Notes: generated from the letters alone by a model not told the origin. DNA of 60,841 bases from an uncultured Subdoligranulum sp. (GCA_904390925.1 CAJFMB010000005.1:1-60841); one strand, 5' to 3'. Counted from the first letter of the stretch, positions 1 through 8,239 are shown. Translations and numbers: made by a program.

Positions 1-1327
1 CGGCCAGACCGCCATCAAGCTGGCCAAGCACATGGACGAGATCGGCCTGCCCATCCTGGGCACCCCCGCCGACGCCATCGACGAGGCCGAGGACCGGGAA
101 CGCTTTGACGAGCTGCTGGAGCGCTGCGGCATCCCCCGTCCCGAGGGCCGCACCGTCTTTACCCTGGACGAGGCTCTCAAGGCCGCCCAGGAAGTCGGCT
201 ACCCGGTTCTGATGCGCCCCTCCTACGTGCTGGGCGGCCAGAACATGATCGTGGCCTACAACTCCGCCGATGTCATCGAGTATATGGGCGTCATCACCGC
301 CCATGTGGATATGTCCCACCCGGTGCTGATGGACAAGTACATCTACGGCACCGAGTGCGAGGTAGACGCCATCTGCGACGGCGAGGACTACCTGGTCCCC
401 GGCATCATGGAGCAGGTGGAGCGCACCGGCGTGCATTCCGGCGACTCCATCTGTGTCTACCCGCCCTACAACTTCAGCCGCGATGTCATCGACACGCTGG
501 TGGATTACACCGGCCGCTTTGCCCGTGAGCTGAAGGTGGTCGGCCTGGTCAATGTCCAGTACGCCGTGCAGGACGGCAAGGTCTATGTCATCGAGGTCAA
601 CCCCCGGTCCAGCCGTACCGTGCCCTACATCAGCAAGGTCACCGGCGTTCCCATGGTGGACCTGGCGGTCCGCTGCACCCTGGGCGAAAAGCTCAAGGAT
701 ATGGGCTACGGCACCGGCCTGTGGCGGGACGGCCAGAGCCCCTACTACGCCGTCAAGGTCCCCGTCTTCAGCTTCGAGAAGCTGCACGGCGTGGATACCA
801 TGCTGGGCCCCGAGATGAAGTCCACCGGCGAAGTGCTGGGCATTGCCCCCAACTTCCACGGTGCCATGCTCAAGGGCCTGATCGGCGCCGGCTACCGGTT
901 CAAGCATCCCGGCCCCGGCAGCTGCGTCATCATCTCGGTGAAGGACAGCGACAAGGAAGAGGTCACCGACCTGGCCTGGAAGCTGCATGACTACGGCTAC
1001 AAGATCTACGGCACCGCAGGCACCGCCCGGTACCTGAACAGCCAGATGATCCCCTGCAGCACCGTCCGTCAGATGAGCGGCGAGCGCCCCAACGTCATCG
1101 ACCTGCTGGAATCCGGCCTGGTGGATTATATCATCACCACCAGCCCCCACGGCCGTGACCCCCACCGCGACAGCGTCAAGTTCCGCCGCAAGGCCACCGA
1201 GCTGTCCATCCCCTGCATCACGGCACTGGATACCGCCCGCGTCCTGGTGGACGAGCTGCGCGGCGACCACGATGTGAGCAAGATTGACCTGGTGGATATC
1301 AGCACGCTGCATCGCAAAAAATCCTGA
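1..1327 (+). CDS. carB: Carbamoyl-phosphate synthase large subunit, C-terminal part (5' end outside window)
   Basis: Makes carbamoyl phosphate from bicarbonate, ATP and glutamine-derived ammonia for pyrimidine and arginine synthesis. The reading frame is already open at base 2 and begins GQTAIKLAKHMDEIGLPILG, which matches the GGQT segment that opens the second half of CarB. It then shows the second ATP-grasp domain (RPSYVLGG, DAICDGE, GVHSGDS, IEVNPRSSRTVP, LLGPEMKSTGE). The last ~140 residues form the MGS-like allosteric domain (GTAGTARYLN, DYIITTSPHGRDPHRDS). About 440 residues of an expected ~1070 are present. The missing N-terminal half lies to the left and there is no sign of damage. 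A modest hairpin with a T-run follows the stop. Confidence 0.97.
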   Translation, partial: GQTAIKLAKHMDEIGLPILGTPADAIDEAEDRERFDELLERCGIPRPEGRTVFTLDEALKAAQEVGYPVLMRPSYVLGGQNMIVAYNSADVIEYMGVITAHVDMSHPVLMDKYIYGTECEVDAICDGEDYLVPGIMEQVERTGVHSGDSICVYPPYNFSRDVIDTLVDYTGRFARELKVVGLVNVQYAVQDGKVYVIEVNPRSSRTVPYISKVTGVPMVDLAVRCTLGEKLKDMGYGTGLWRDGQSPYYAVKVPVFSFEKLHGVDTMLGPEMKSTGEVLGIAPNFHGAMLKGLIGAGYRFKHPGPGSCVIISVKDSDKEEVTDLAWKLHDYGYKIYGTAGTARYLNSQMIPCSTVRQMSGERPNVIDLLESGLVDYIITTSPHGRDPHRDSVKFRRKATELSIPCITALDTARVLVDELRGDHDVSKIDLVDISTLHRKKS

Positions 1328-1399
1328 GTGGGCGGCAAAATACGACAGCTTTTCATGTTTGATCACGCTGTTCAAGATTTGACAATCCGCAAAATACAG

Positions 1400-1429
1400 A
1401 AAAGCGGCCCTTTGCAGGAAGCGCTTTTT
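1400..1429 (+). terminator. Probable intrinsic terminator after carB
   Basis: AAAAGCG pairs with CGCTTTT, with an inner CCT/AGG pairing, and the right arm runs into five T. It lies about 75 bases after the carB stop. The internal loop makes it weaker than most other terminators here. Confidence 0.5.
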
Positions 1430-1480
1430 ATCGGAAATGACGATTTTTTGCCGGACGACGCTCTTTTTGCAAAAAAACAC

Positions 1481-1509
1481 TTGCCTGCCGTGACTGATTT
1501 TTCTATAAT
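1481..1509 (+). promoter_or_regulatory. Promoter of the HU gene
   Basis: TTGCCT (1481-1486), a 17-bp spacer, then a perfect TATAAT (1504-1509). Predicted transcription start is near 1516, giving a leader of about 100 bases before the HU start. Confidence 0.85.
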
Positions 1510-1514
1510 ATGAT

Positions 1515-1584
1515 ACGTTAAATGGTAACGTGGTCCACCAGCCCCTTTGGCTGGGGCGGCCGCATCCCTGTGCTTGGCGCAGGG
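1515..1584 (+). promoter_or_regulatory. Structured HU 5' leader: three consecutive hairpins
   Basis: Three hairpins follow the predicted transcription start directly: ACGTTA/TAACGT (1515-1531), CCAGCC/GGCTGG (1538-1554) and CCCTGTGC/GCGCAGGG (1566-1584, one G-U pair). The Shine-Dalgarno region lies after them. They may stabilise the mRNA or regulate translation. No known riboswitch family is recognised. Confidence 0.5.
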
Positions 1585-1616
1585 CGTATCACATAGAGGA
1601 TCAGGGAGCAGGGAAT

Positions 1617-1892
1617 ATGACAAGATCTCAGTTGATTACTAAAGTTGCCGGCGACACCGGTTTTTCCGCCAACGAAGTCGAGACCGTTATGGATGGCATT
1701 TTCGACACCATCGGCGAGACCCTCAAGCAGGGGGAAAAGGTGACGATTGCAGGGTTCGGCCGCTTTGAGATGCGGCAGCGCCGTACCAAGAGCTTTACCA
1801 ACCCCAAGACCAAGGTCGCCAGCCAGCTGGAGCCCACCGCGATCCCCGGCTTCAAAGCCAGCGGTCGCCTGAAGGAAAAAGTGGGAAAGTAA
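1617..1892 (+). CDS. hup: HU family DNA-binding protein
   Basis: Small basic nucleoid protein that bends and compacts DNA. The 91 residues cover the whole HU fold: MTRSQLITKVAGDTGFS at the N-terminus, the GEKVTIAGFGRFEMRQR strand, and a beta-arm with NPKTKVASQLEPTAIPGFKAS before the last helix. HU arms usually read NPxTG near the tip; here the Gly is replaced (NPKTKVA). The ATG at 1617 is chosen over in-frame upstream sense codons because it gives the standard HU N-terminus and has GGGAGCAGGG just before it. The gene is monocistronic, with its own strong promoter, a structured leader and a long terminator-like hairpin. Confidence 0.96.
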   Translation: MTRSQLITKVAGDTGFSANEVETVMDGIFDTIGETLKQGEKVTIAGFGRFEMRQRRTKSFTNPKTKVASQLEPTAIPGFKASGRLKEKVGK

Positions 1893-1899
1893 TTGCCTG

Positions 1900-1985
1900 A
1901 AAAAGACCTCCGCGGTTGGCGGGGCGACATAAGAAACCGATACCGTTTTCTTGTGGAAGCCGCCTGGTTGCGGAGGTCCTTTTGC
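1900..1985 (+). terminator. Terminator of the HU gene, long nested hairpin
   Basis: Outer arms AAAAGACCTCCGC (1901-1913) and GCGGAGGTCCTTTT (1970-1983) pair with one bulged C. Inside are GGCGG/CCGCC and AAGAAA/TTTCTT pairings, so the whole stretch folds into one extended stem ending in T residues. Confidence 0.7.
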
Positions 1986-1991
1986 ATTCTG

Positions 1992-2021
1992 CCGCCGGCG
2001 TCCCGGGTCCGGGGCCGGCGG
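1992..2021. other. GC-rich hairpin upstream of the ParB-like/BMP gene
   Basis: CCGCCGGC (1992-1999) pairs with GCCGGCGG (2014-2021) across a 14-base loop. There is no T-run, so it is probably part of the 5' leader of the gene at 2064. Function unknown. Confidence 0.35.
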
Positions 2022-2063
2022 TCCGTGTGGAACCGTTTGTCAATTTTTTGAGGGGGCGGTCTT

Positions 2064-4025
2064 TTGACTCGAAGTGAAGCAGCCGAACAGTACAGCCAGG
2101 CGCGTCGCCGTGGCATGAAAGAATACCGCGAAGCCGCCTTGAGCGGCCGCTATCCGTATCTGCCGGTGCTGGATGATATTCTGCAGAATGCCAATGTGGA
2201 AGCCCAGCTGCCCATCGGCATCGTGGAGGTGCCGCTGAAACTGGTGGTGGGCACCAAGACGGCCGGTCGTACCGCTGCATTTTCCTACAATTTCATGCCG
2301 CTGCTGGGCACCGGGACCGAGTTTTCGGTCAAGTGGATCACCCTCTGCCAGGCACATGTGGAGGAGGGCATCCGCGACCCCATCCGCTGCTACGAATATC
2401 TGGGCAGCTTCTATGTCCAGGAGGGCAACAAGCGGGTCAGCGTCATGAAGTACTTTGACGCGGCGTCCATCACCGCCAACGTCACCCGGATTGTGCCCAA
2501 ATTTGTGGACAACCCGGTAATCCGTGCCTACTATGACTTCATGGATTTTTACCCGCTGTGCGGCATGTATGAGCTGAAGATCCTGCAGGAAGGCGGATAC
2601 AGCAAACTGCAGGCCGCCATGGGCAAACAGCCCCAGGAGGCCTGGGATGACGATGACCGGGCCAACATCCGGTCGCTGCTGGTGCGCATCAGCGAGGCAA
2701 TGTCCGGCCGGGGCGGCGACAAAATCACCACCACCCCCGCCGACGTGCTGGTGGTCCTGCTGCAGGTCTACGATTACAAGACACTGCTGGATGCCAGCCC
2801 CGCCAAACTGGCCGAGCTGCTGAAAGCCGCCTGGGATGACGTGCTGGCCCTTGCCAACCCGGATTCCAAGACGGTGAGCACCAGCCCCGCCACCCCGGCG
2901 GAAAAGCCGCTGATCCAGCGCATCCTGCCGGTCAAACGCACCAACGAGCCCGACCATCTGAAGGTGGCCTTCATCAACGAGCGCACCCCCACCACCAGCA
3001 CCTGGACCAACTCCCACGAGTTCGGCCGTGCCCAGATCGACCAGGTCTTTGCCGACCGGGTGCAAACCAAAGCCTACAACGGCGCGGTGCAGGGCCAGAA
3101 TGACGAGGAATTGATCGAGCAGGCCATCGCCGACGGCGCCACGCTGATCTTCACCACCACCCCCAAACTGGCCTCGGCCAGCCTGCGGGCGGCGGTGCGG
3201 CATCCCGACGTGCGCATCCTCAACTGCTCGGTGGATATGCCCTATGCCAGCATCCGGACCTATTACTGCCGGATCTACGAGGCCAAGTTCATCACCGGTG
3301 CCATCGCCGGCGCCATGGCCTCCAATGACCGCATCGGCTTTGTGGCCAGCTACCCCATGCTGGGCATGCCCGCCGACATCAACGCCTTTGCGCTGGGCGC
3401 CCGCATGACCAATCCCCGCGCCCGCATCTCACTGGAATGGACCTGCCTGCCCGGCGACCCGCTCAAGCGTTTTGCCCAGCAGGGCATCACCGTCATCTCC
3501 GGCCGCGACACCCCCGCGCCCGGCCATCCCAGCCGGGAATACGGCATCTTCCAGGTGCGGCCCGGCGGCGTGCTGCAGGACCTGGCCAGCCCCTTCTGGC
3601 ACTGGGGTCAGTTCTACGAGCATGTGGTCCGCAGTGTGCTGGACGGCAGCTGGAACCAGGACAAGTCCGGCGTGGACGGCAAGGCGGTCAACTACTGGTG
3701 GGGCATGAACAGCGGCGTCATCGACGTGCTGTTCAGCCGGGAGCTGCCCCATGACCTGCGGCATCTGGCTTCGATTCTGCGCAGCGGCATCATGTCGGGC
3801 AGCATCGATCCCTTTGCCTGCCACATTGTGGGCCAGGACGGCAGCCTGAAAAACGACGGCCTGCACGGCTTTGCGCCGGAGGAGATCCTGCACATGGACT
3901 GGCTGTGCGATGCCGTGGACGGCCGCATCCCCGAATACGATGAGCTGACCGAGGAAGCCCGCCCCATGTACCGGGTGCAGGGCATTCACCGGGAACGCCT
4001 GCCCAAGGAGGCGCACGAGGTATGA
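2064..4025 (+). CDS. Cytoplasmic ParB-like / BMP-type substrate-binding fusion protein
   Basis: 653 residues. The N-terminal ~270 residues carry a ParB/sulfiredoxin-like stretch (SFYVQEGNKRVSVMKYF, near residue 120). From about residue 295 the protein looks like a BMP/Med-type periplasmic-binding fold (LKVAFINER, IDQVFADRV, IADGATLIFTTTP, YCRIYEAKFITGAIAG, RIGFVASYPMLG). There is no signal peptide or lipobox, so it should be cytoplasmic, unlike true transport receptors. It may sense a nucleoside-like ligand; that is inference. The start is TTG at 2064, 7 bases after GAGGGGG, since no suitable ATG lies nearby. The stop overlaps the next gene's start as ATGA (4022-4025), so the two are translationally coupled. 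Confidence 0.85.
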   Translation: MTRSEAAEQYSQARRRGMKEYREAALSGRYPYLPVLDDILQNANVEAQLPIGIVEVPLKLVVGTKTAGRTAAFSYNFMPLLGTGTEFSVKWITLCQAHVEEGIRDPIRCYEYLGSFYVQEGNKRVSVMKYFDAASITANVTRIVPKFVDNPVIRAYYDFMDFYPLCGMYELKILQEGGYSKLQAAMGKQPQEAWDDDDRANIRSLLVRISEAMSGRGGDKITTTPADVLVVLLQVYDYKTLLDASPAKLAELLKAAWDDVLALANPDSKTVSTSPATPAEKPLIQRILPVKRTNEPDHLKVAFINERTPTTSTWTNSHEFGRAQIDQVFADRVQTKAYNGAVQGQNDEELIEQAIADGATLIFTTTPKLASASLRAAVRHPDVRILNCSVDMPYASIRTYYCRIYEAKFITGAIAGAMASNDRIGFVASYPMLGMPADINAFALGARMTNPRARISLEWTCLPGDPLKRFAQQGITVISGRDTPAPGHPSREYGIFQVRPGGVLQDLASPFWHWGQFYEHVVRSVLDGSWNQDKSGVDGKAVNYWWGMNSGVIDVLFSRELPHDLRHLASILRSGIMSGSIDPFACHIVGQDGSLKNDGLHGFAPEEILHMDWLCDAVDGRIPEYDELTEEARPMYRVQGIHRERLPKEAHEV

Positions 4026-4681
4026 GAATCCTGGCTGTGGCGGATGAGGAATCCAAGGGATTGTGGGACTATTTCCGGCCGGAAAAGCTCAACGGCATTG
4101 ATCTGATCTGCTGTTGCGGTGACCTGGACGCCAATTATGTGACCTTTCTGGCCACCATGGCCCATGTGCCGGTGATCTATGTGCACGGCAACCATGACGA
4201 GGGCTATGACCGGCGCCCGCCGGAAGGGGCCGAGTGCATCGAGGACCGGGTCTTTACCTATCAGGGCATCCGGTTTGTGGGCCTGGGCGGCAGCTGCCGC
4301 TACCGGGCCGGCGCCTGGCAGTTCACCGAGGCGGAAATGAAAAAGCGCATCCGGCACCTGCGCGGCCGTATTGACCGTATGGGCGGCTTTGATGTGCTGG
4401 TTACCCATGCGCCGATGCACGGCTATGGAGACTTCTCCGACCCGGCCCACCGGGGCTTTACCGTCTTTCATGAGCTGCTGGACGTCTACCGCCCGCCCCT
4501 GATGCTGCACGGACACATTCACCTCAGCTACGGGGCAAATATCCCCCGGGAACATATCTATCACAGCACCCGCATTGTCAACGCCTTCGAGCGTTATGTG
4601 GTCGAGCTGGACCTGCCCCAGAGAACGGTCACCCCGGGTTTCTGGCAGCGGCTGTTCGGCATCGGACCGGTCCACGGGTAA
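4022..4681 (+). CDS. Calcineurin-like metallophosphoesterase
   Basis: 219 residues with most of the metal-binding motifs of the family: GDLDA (33-37), GNHDE (56-60), THAP near 127 and GHIH near 160. The first motif, normally D-x-H, reads ADEES, so the His is replaced by Glu. Related clostridial proteins, from memory, share this change, so it is likely a subfamily trait rather than damage. The substrate cannot be told from sequence. It overlaps the ParB-like/BMP gene by four bases (ATGA), which suggests that the two proteins act together, for example a ligand sensor with a phosphoesterase. gpsA follows after 34 bases. Confidence 0.88.
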   Translation: MRILAVADEESKGLWDYFRPEKLNGIDLICCCGDLDANYVTFLATMAHVPVIYVHGNHDEGYDRRPPEGAECIEDRVFTYQGIRFVGLGGSCRYRAGAWQFTEAEMKKRIRHLRGRIDRMGGFDVLVTHAPMHGYGDFSDPAHRGFTVFHELLDVYRPPLMLHGHIHLSYGANIPREHIYHSTRIVNAFERYVVELDLPQRTVTPGFWQRLFGIGPVHG

Positions 4682-4715
4682 ACCTTATACACACAGCCAA
4701 TCAAAGGAGAACATC

Positions 4716-5720
4716 ATGACCAAAATCGGAGTACTGGGAGCAGGCACCTGGGGTATGGCGCTGGCACGTATGCTGGCCGTCAACGGCAAGAACGTTACCG
4801 TCTGGAGCGCCCTGCCCGAGGAGCTGAAACATCTCCGCGAGACCCGCCGCCATCCCAACCTGCCCGGCATGGAACTGCCGGCGTCGATGCACTACACTGC
4901 CGACATGGAGGAGCTGTGCACGGGACGGGATCTGCTGCTGTTTGCGGTGCCCTCGGTCTTTGTGCGGTCCACCGCCAAAAAGGCGGCTGCCTGCATGCCG
5001 GACGGCCAGCTGATCGTGGACGTGGCCAAAGGCATGGAGGAAAAATCCCTCATGACCATGTCGGAGGTCATTGAGGACGAGCTGGCCAAGGTTCCCGGCC
5101 ATGAGCACTGCCGGGTGGTGGCGCTGTCCGGCCCCACCCACGCCGAGGAGGTGGCCCTGGACCTGCCCACCGTCATTGTGGCGGCAGCCAGCGATGAGGC
5201 GGACGCCAAAACGGTGCAGAAGATCTTCACCAACCCAAACTTCCGGGTCTACACCAACACCGACCGCCGCGGCACCGAGCTGGGCGGCGCCATCAAAAAT
5301 GTCATTGCCCTGTCGGTGGGCATTGCCATGGGCCTGGGCTACGGTGACAACGCCAAGGCGGCGCTGATCACCCGCGGCAACGCCGAGCTCAGCCGGCTGG
5401 GCATCGCCATGGGCTGCAAGCCCGAAACCTTTGCCGGGCTGTCCGGCATGGGGGACCTGATCGTCACCTGCACCAGCATGCACAGCCGTAACCTGCACGC
5501 CGGCATGCTGATCGGCCACGGCGCCACCGCCGAGGAGGCCAAACAGGAAGTGGGCCAGGTGGTGGAGGGCATCAACGCGCTGCCCGCCGCCAAGAAACTG
5601 GAAAAGAAATACAAGGTGGAAATGCCCATTGTGAATGTGGTGGACGCCATCCTGTCCGGCCGTATGGACGCCAAGGATGCGGTGGATGCCCTGATGGGCC
5701 GCAACCTGAAGAAGGAATAA
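4716..5720 (+). CDS. gpsA: NAD(P)-dependent glycerol-3-phosphate dehydrogenase
   Basis: Reduces dihydroxyacetone phosphate to sn-glycerol-3-phosphate, the backbone of phospholipids. 334 residues: N-terminal Rossmann motif GAGTWGMALA (8-17), VDVAKGMEE, SGPTHAEEVA, the catalytic Lys segment GGAIKNVIALSVGI, and the C-terminal domain (GLSGMGDLIVTCTS, SRNLHAG). The ATG at 4716 is preceded by AAAGGAG and gives a normal GpsA N-terminus; in-frame codons further upstream lie inside the phosphoesterase gene. It is probably the last gene of the unit starting at 2064 and is followed by a strong terminator. Confidence 0.97.
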   Translation: MTKIGVLGAGTWGMALARMLAVNGKNVTVWSALPEELKHLRETRRHPNLPGMELPASMHYTADMEELCTGRDLLLFAVPSVFVRSTAKKAAACMPDGQLIVDVAKGMEEKSLMTMSEVIEDELAKVPGHEHCRVVALSGPTHAEEVALDLPTVIVAAASDEADAKTVQKIFTNPNFRVYTNTDRRGTELGGAIKNVIALSVGIAMGLGYGDNAKAALITRGNAELSRLGIAMGCKPETFAGLSGMGDLIVTCTSMHSRNLHAGMLIGHGATAEEAKQEVGQVVEGINALPAAKKLEKKYKVEMPIVNVVDAILSGRMDAKDAVDALMGRNLKKE

Positions 5721-5727
5721 CAGCCGG

Positions 5728-5776
5728 GCGGAGACGGGTACAGGAAAGTCCTTCCTGCATCTGTCTCCGCTTTTTT
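5728..5776 (+). terminator. Intrinsic terminator after gpsA
   Basis: GCGGAGAC (5728-5735) pairs with GTCTCCGC (5763-5770), with an inner CAGGAA/TTCCTG stem, followed directly by six T. Confidence 0.92.
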
Positions 5777-5792
5777 CAATCAGAGAAAGGAT

Positions 5793-6593
5793 GTGACCCT
5801 GCCTTTTATGATCAAGGCGGTCTTTTTTGACATTGACGGTACGCTGGTCAGTTTCAATACCCACAAAATTCCCGACTCCACCCAGCAGGCCCTGCACGAG
5901 ATGCGCCGCCGCGGGGTGAAGGTCTTTATCGCCAGCGGCCGTCCGCCGCTGCAGATGCGGTTTGTCAGGCAGCTGACGGATTTTGAATTTGACGGTTATG
6001 TGGTGCTCAACGGGCAATACTGCTACGACGACAAGGGACCCTTTTACCAGCTGCCCATCCCCGCCGATTCCATCCGCCAGCTGCTGCCCTGGTTGGAACA
6101 GAGCAGCCTGAGCTGCAGCTTTGTGGAGCTGGATTATATCTACCTCAACCGGCTCAGCCAGCAGGTGCTGGACCTGTATGCCATGCTGGGCGGCACCGCC
6201 GCCATCGAGCCGGTGGACAACCCCGCCCGCGCCCTGACCCACACCACCTACCAGCTCAGCGCCTTTCTGCCGAAGGAGCAGGAGGAAGAGTTCCTGCGGC
6301 ATCTGCCCGGCTGCAAGGCCGCCCGCTGGAACCCCCATTTTGCCGATATCATCCCCGAAAACGGCGGCAAGCCGGTGGGGGTGCAGCGGATGCTGGACCG
6401 GTTCGGCATCGACCGGCAGGAGACCATGGCCTTCGGTGACGGCGGCAACGACATGGACATGCTGCGCTATGTGGGCATCGGTGTGGCCATGGGCAACGGC
6501 ACCGCCGAGGTGCAGGCTTCCGCCGACTACGTCACCGACACGGTGGACGGGGACGGCGTGGCCAAGGCGCTGCGGCATTTCGGCGTGATCTGA
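5793..6593 (+). CDS. HAD-superfamily Cof-type phosphatase
   Basis: Cof/YidA-like phosphatase, probably for sugar phosphates or cofactors. Motif I is FFDIDGTLVSF, motif II lies near IASGR, and the C-terminal motifs III/IV appear as GGKPVGVQRML and MAFGDGGNDMDML. The large middle insert (about residues 85-185) is the type IIB cap. The GTG at 5793 sits only two bases after AGAAAGG. An in-frame ATG at 5808 has a long 17-base spacing, so the start is uncertain by five codons. An oxidoreductase gene follows after 14 bases, so the two are probably cotranscribed. Confidence 0.9.
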   Translation: MTLPFMIKAVFFDIDGTLVSFNTHKIPDSTQQALHEMRRRGVKVFIASGRPPLQMRFVRQLTDFEFDGYVVLNGQYCYDDKGPFYQLPIPADSIRQLLPWLEQSSLSCSFVELDYIYLNRLSQQVLDLYAMLGGTAAIEPVDNPARALTHTTYQLSAFLPKEQEEEFLRHLPGCKAARWNPHFADIIPENGGKPVGVQRMLDRFGIDRQETMAFGDGGNDMDMLRYVGIGVAMGNGTAEVQASADYVTDTVDGDGVAKALRHFGVI

Positions 6594-6607
6594 AAGGAGA
6601 ATCCCCC

Positions 6608-7594
6608 ATGAAACTGGCTGTCATTTCCACCAGCCGCATTGTGGAAGAGTTTGTGGCCCATCTGGGCGAAATGCCGGAAATCCAGGTGACGGCCCTCTGC
6701 TGCCGCCCCCAGAGCCGCCCCAAGGCGGAGGCCTGGGCGCAGCAGTACCCGCTGGCCCGGATCTGGACCGACGAGGCCGCCATGCTGGCCGCCGGCGGGT
6801 TTGACGCGGTCTACATCGGCACCGCCAACCATCTGCATTACGACACCGCAAAGCGGGTGCTGACCGCCGGCTATCCGGTGATTCTGGAAAAGCCCTTCAC
6901 CCCCACCGCGGCCGAAGCCCGGGATCTCTTCCGGCTGGCCGACGAGAAGGGAACCATGATCTTTGAGGCCATCACCACCCCCTACCTGCCGGCCTACCGG
7001 TTTTTGCAAAACATGCTGCCGGAGATCGGCCCGGTGCGGGGGGCAATGGCCAGCTTCTGCGCCCGCAGCCGCCGGTATGACGCTTACCTCAACGGCATCT
7101 GGAACACCACCTTTGACCCGGCCTGTGCGGGCGGCGCCCTGTATGACATGAATGTCTACAATCTCCATTACCTGTGGGGACTGCTGGGGGCGCCGGAACA
7201 GGGGGGCTACTATCCCACCCGGGGCCGCGGCGGCATCGACACTGCCGGCATGGCGGTGCTGCAATATCCCGACTTTGCCGCCGCCTGCCTGGCATCCAAG
7301 GACTCGGACGGGGAGAGCGGCTGTGTGATTCAGGGCACCGAGGGACGCCTGGTGCTGCACGGCGGCACCAACGCCCTGCCGGAGGTCTATGCGGTGCTGG
7401 GCAGTCACCGGGGCAGCGGCGAGCGCCTCGACGCCCCGAAAGCCGACCGCCACCGTATGGCCTACGAGTTTGCCGCCTTTGCCGACATGCTTGCCCGGCA
7501 GGACCACGCCGCCGAGGCCGAGGCACGCCGCCGCACCCTGGCGGTGGCGGACCTGGTGGATGCTTTGCGGGCCAGCGCGGGGGAGAACACCTGA
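6608..7594 (+). CDS. Gfo/Idh/MocA family oxidoreductase
   Basis: NAD(P)-dependent sugar or inositol dehydrogenase-like protein of 328 residues. The N-terminal nucleotide-binding half shows AVYIGTANHLHYDTA and the family motif EKPFTPT, whose Lys contributes to catalysis. The C-terminal alpha/beta half includes GGALYDMNVYNLHYLWGLLG, with the GGALYD and H residues typical of the family. The substrate is unknown. AAAGGAG precedes the ATG, and the gene is 14 bases behind the HAD phosphatase, compatible with a small carbohydrate-processing unit. Confidence 0.92.
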   Translation: MKLAVISTSRIVEEFVAHLGEMPEIQVTALCCRPQSRPKAEAWAQQYPLARIWTDEAAMLAAGGFDAVYIGTANHLHYDTAKRVLTAGYPVILEKPFTPTAAEARDLFRLADEKGTMIFEAITTPYLPAYRFLQNMLPEIGPVRGAMASFCARSRRYDAYLNGIWNTTFDPACAGGALYDMNVYNLHYLWGLLGAPEQGGYYPTRGRGGIDTAGMAVLQYPDFAAACLASKDSDGESGCVIQGTEGRLVLHGGTNALPEVYAVLGSHRGSGERLDAPKADRHRMAYEFAAFADMLARQDHAAEAEARRRTLAVADLVDALRASAGENT

Positions 7595-7608
7595 TTTTTT
7601 CGGAATAC

Positions 7609-7648
7609 AAAAAGCCAGCCCGGAGGCTGTCAAAAGCCTCCGGGCTGG
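7609..7648 (-). terminator. Intrinsic terminator for hsp20
   Basis: A perfect 14-bp stem, CCAGCCCGGAGGCT (7615-7628) with AGCCTCCGGGCTGG (7635-7648), and a six-base loop. Read leftward it ends in five T (the A-run at 7609-7613). It also separates the convergent oxidoreductase gene. Confidence 0.9.
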
Positions 7649-7687
7649 TGCTGTGTTTGCTTGCTTTCGGGGGAAGAAAGTCACAGA

Positions 7688-8101
7688 TTACTCAATGGTG
7701 ATGGTGTGGTTCTCCGGCTCCTTGGGTCCCTGCTTGGGCAGACGGACGGCCAGGACGCCATCGTTGTAGCTGGCGCTGATCTTGCTCACATCCACGCCGG
7801 TCACATCAAAGCTGCGGCTATAGGTGCCGTAGCTGCGCTCGCAGCGCAGGTAGGAAGCCTTCTTCTCCTGGTTCTCAAAGTCGCTGTGACGGGTTGCCTT
7901 GATGGTCAGCGTCTCCCCGTTCAGCGAGAGCTTGATGTCCTCCTTCTTGAAGCCGGGCAGGTCAGCCTCCAGCAGGAAGCCGTCGCCGGTGTCGCGGATG
8001 TCGGTCTTGAACTCGGCCAGAGAGTTGTCGCCAAAGAAGGCGCGGTTGATATCCTCAAAATCACGGAAAGGATTGTAACGACGATCCATCAGAAGAGCCA
8101 T
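7688..8101 (-). CDS. hsp20: Small heat-shock protein, Hsp20/alpha-crystallin family
   Basis: ATP-independent chaperone that holds unfolding proteins. 137 residues: a short N-terminal arm (MALLMDRRYNPFRDF), then the alpha-crystallin domain from about residue 30, with FLLEADLPGFKKEDIKLSLN, a long loop, and the closing ASYNDGVLAVRLPK (family A-x-x-x-n-G-v-L). It ends KEPENHTITIE, where the usual I-x-I/V anchor reads ITI. The ATG at 8101 has AAAGGAG upstream. A CIRCE-like inverted repeat about 140 bases upstream implies HrcA control. Confidence 0.95.
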   Translation of the reverse strand: MALLMDRRYNPFRDFEDINRAFFGDNSLAEFKTDIRDTGDGFLLEADLPGFKKEDIKLSLNGETLTIKATRHSDFENQEKKASYLRCERSYGTYSRSFDVTGVDVSKISASYNDGVLAVRLPKQGPKEPENHTITIE

Positions 8102-8188
8102 AAGTCATATCTCCTTTTTTAAATCGGCGGCCATGCGCCGGTGCTTTGCAGTTTTGTTGTTGTCGTTGGGGCTGTTTCCCTTTCGACG

Positions 8189-8217
8189 ATTTTATGATAC
8201 CGCCGATTTATGAACAA
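8189..8217 (-). promoter_or_regulatory. Possible sigma-A promoter of hsp20
   Basis: On the minus strand TTGTTC (8212-8217), a 17-bp spacer and TAAAAT (8189-8194). An alternative -10, TAATAT (8275-8280), lies just upstream of the CIRCE-like site with a poor -35; that layout would place the operator directly after the start of transcription, the more usual position. Which is used cannot be decided here. Confidence 0.45.
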
Positions 8218-8239
8218 AGTATGAATAAACAGTGAATTT

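Noticed and set aside
1530-1616. N-terminal extension of HU by 29 codons
   Set aside because: It runs through the hairpin leader, is not HU-like, and ATG 1617 gives the standard N-terminus.
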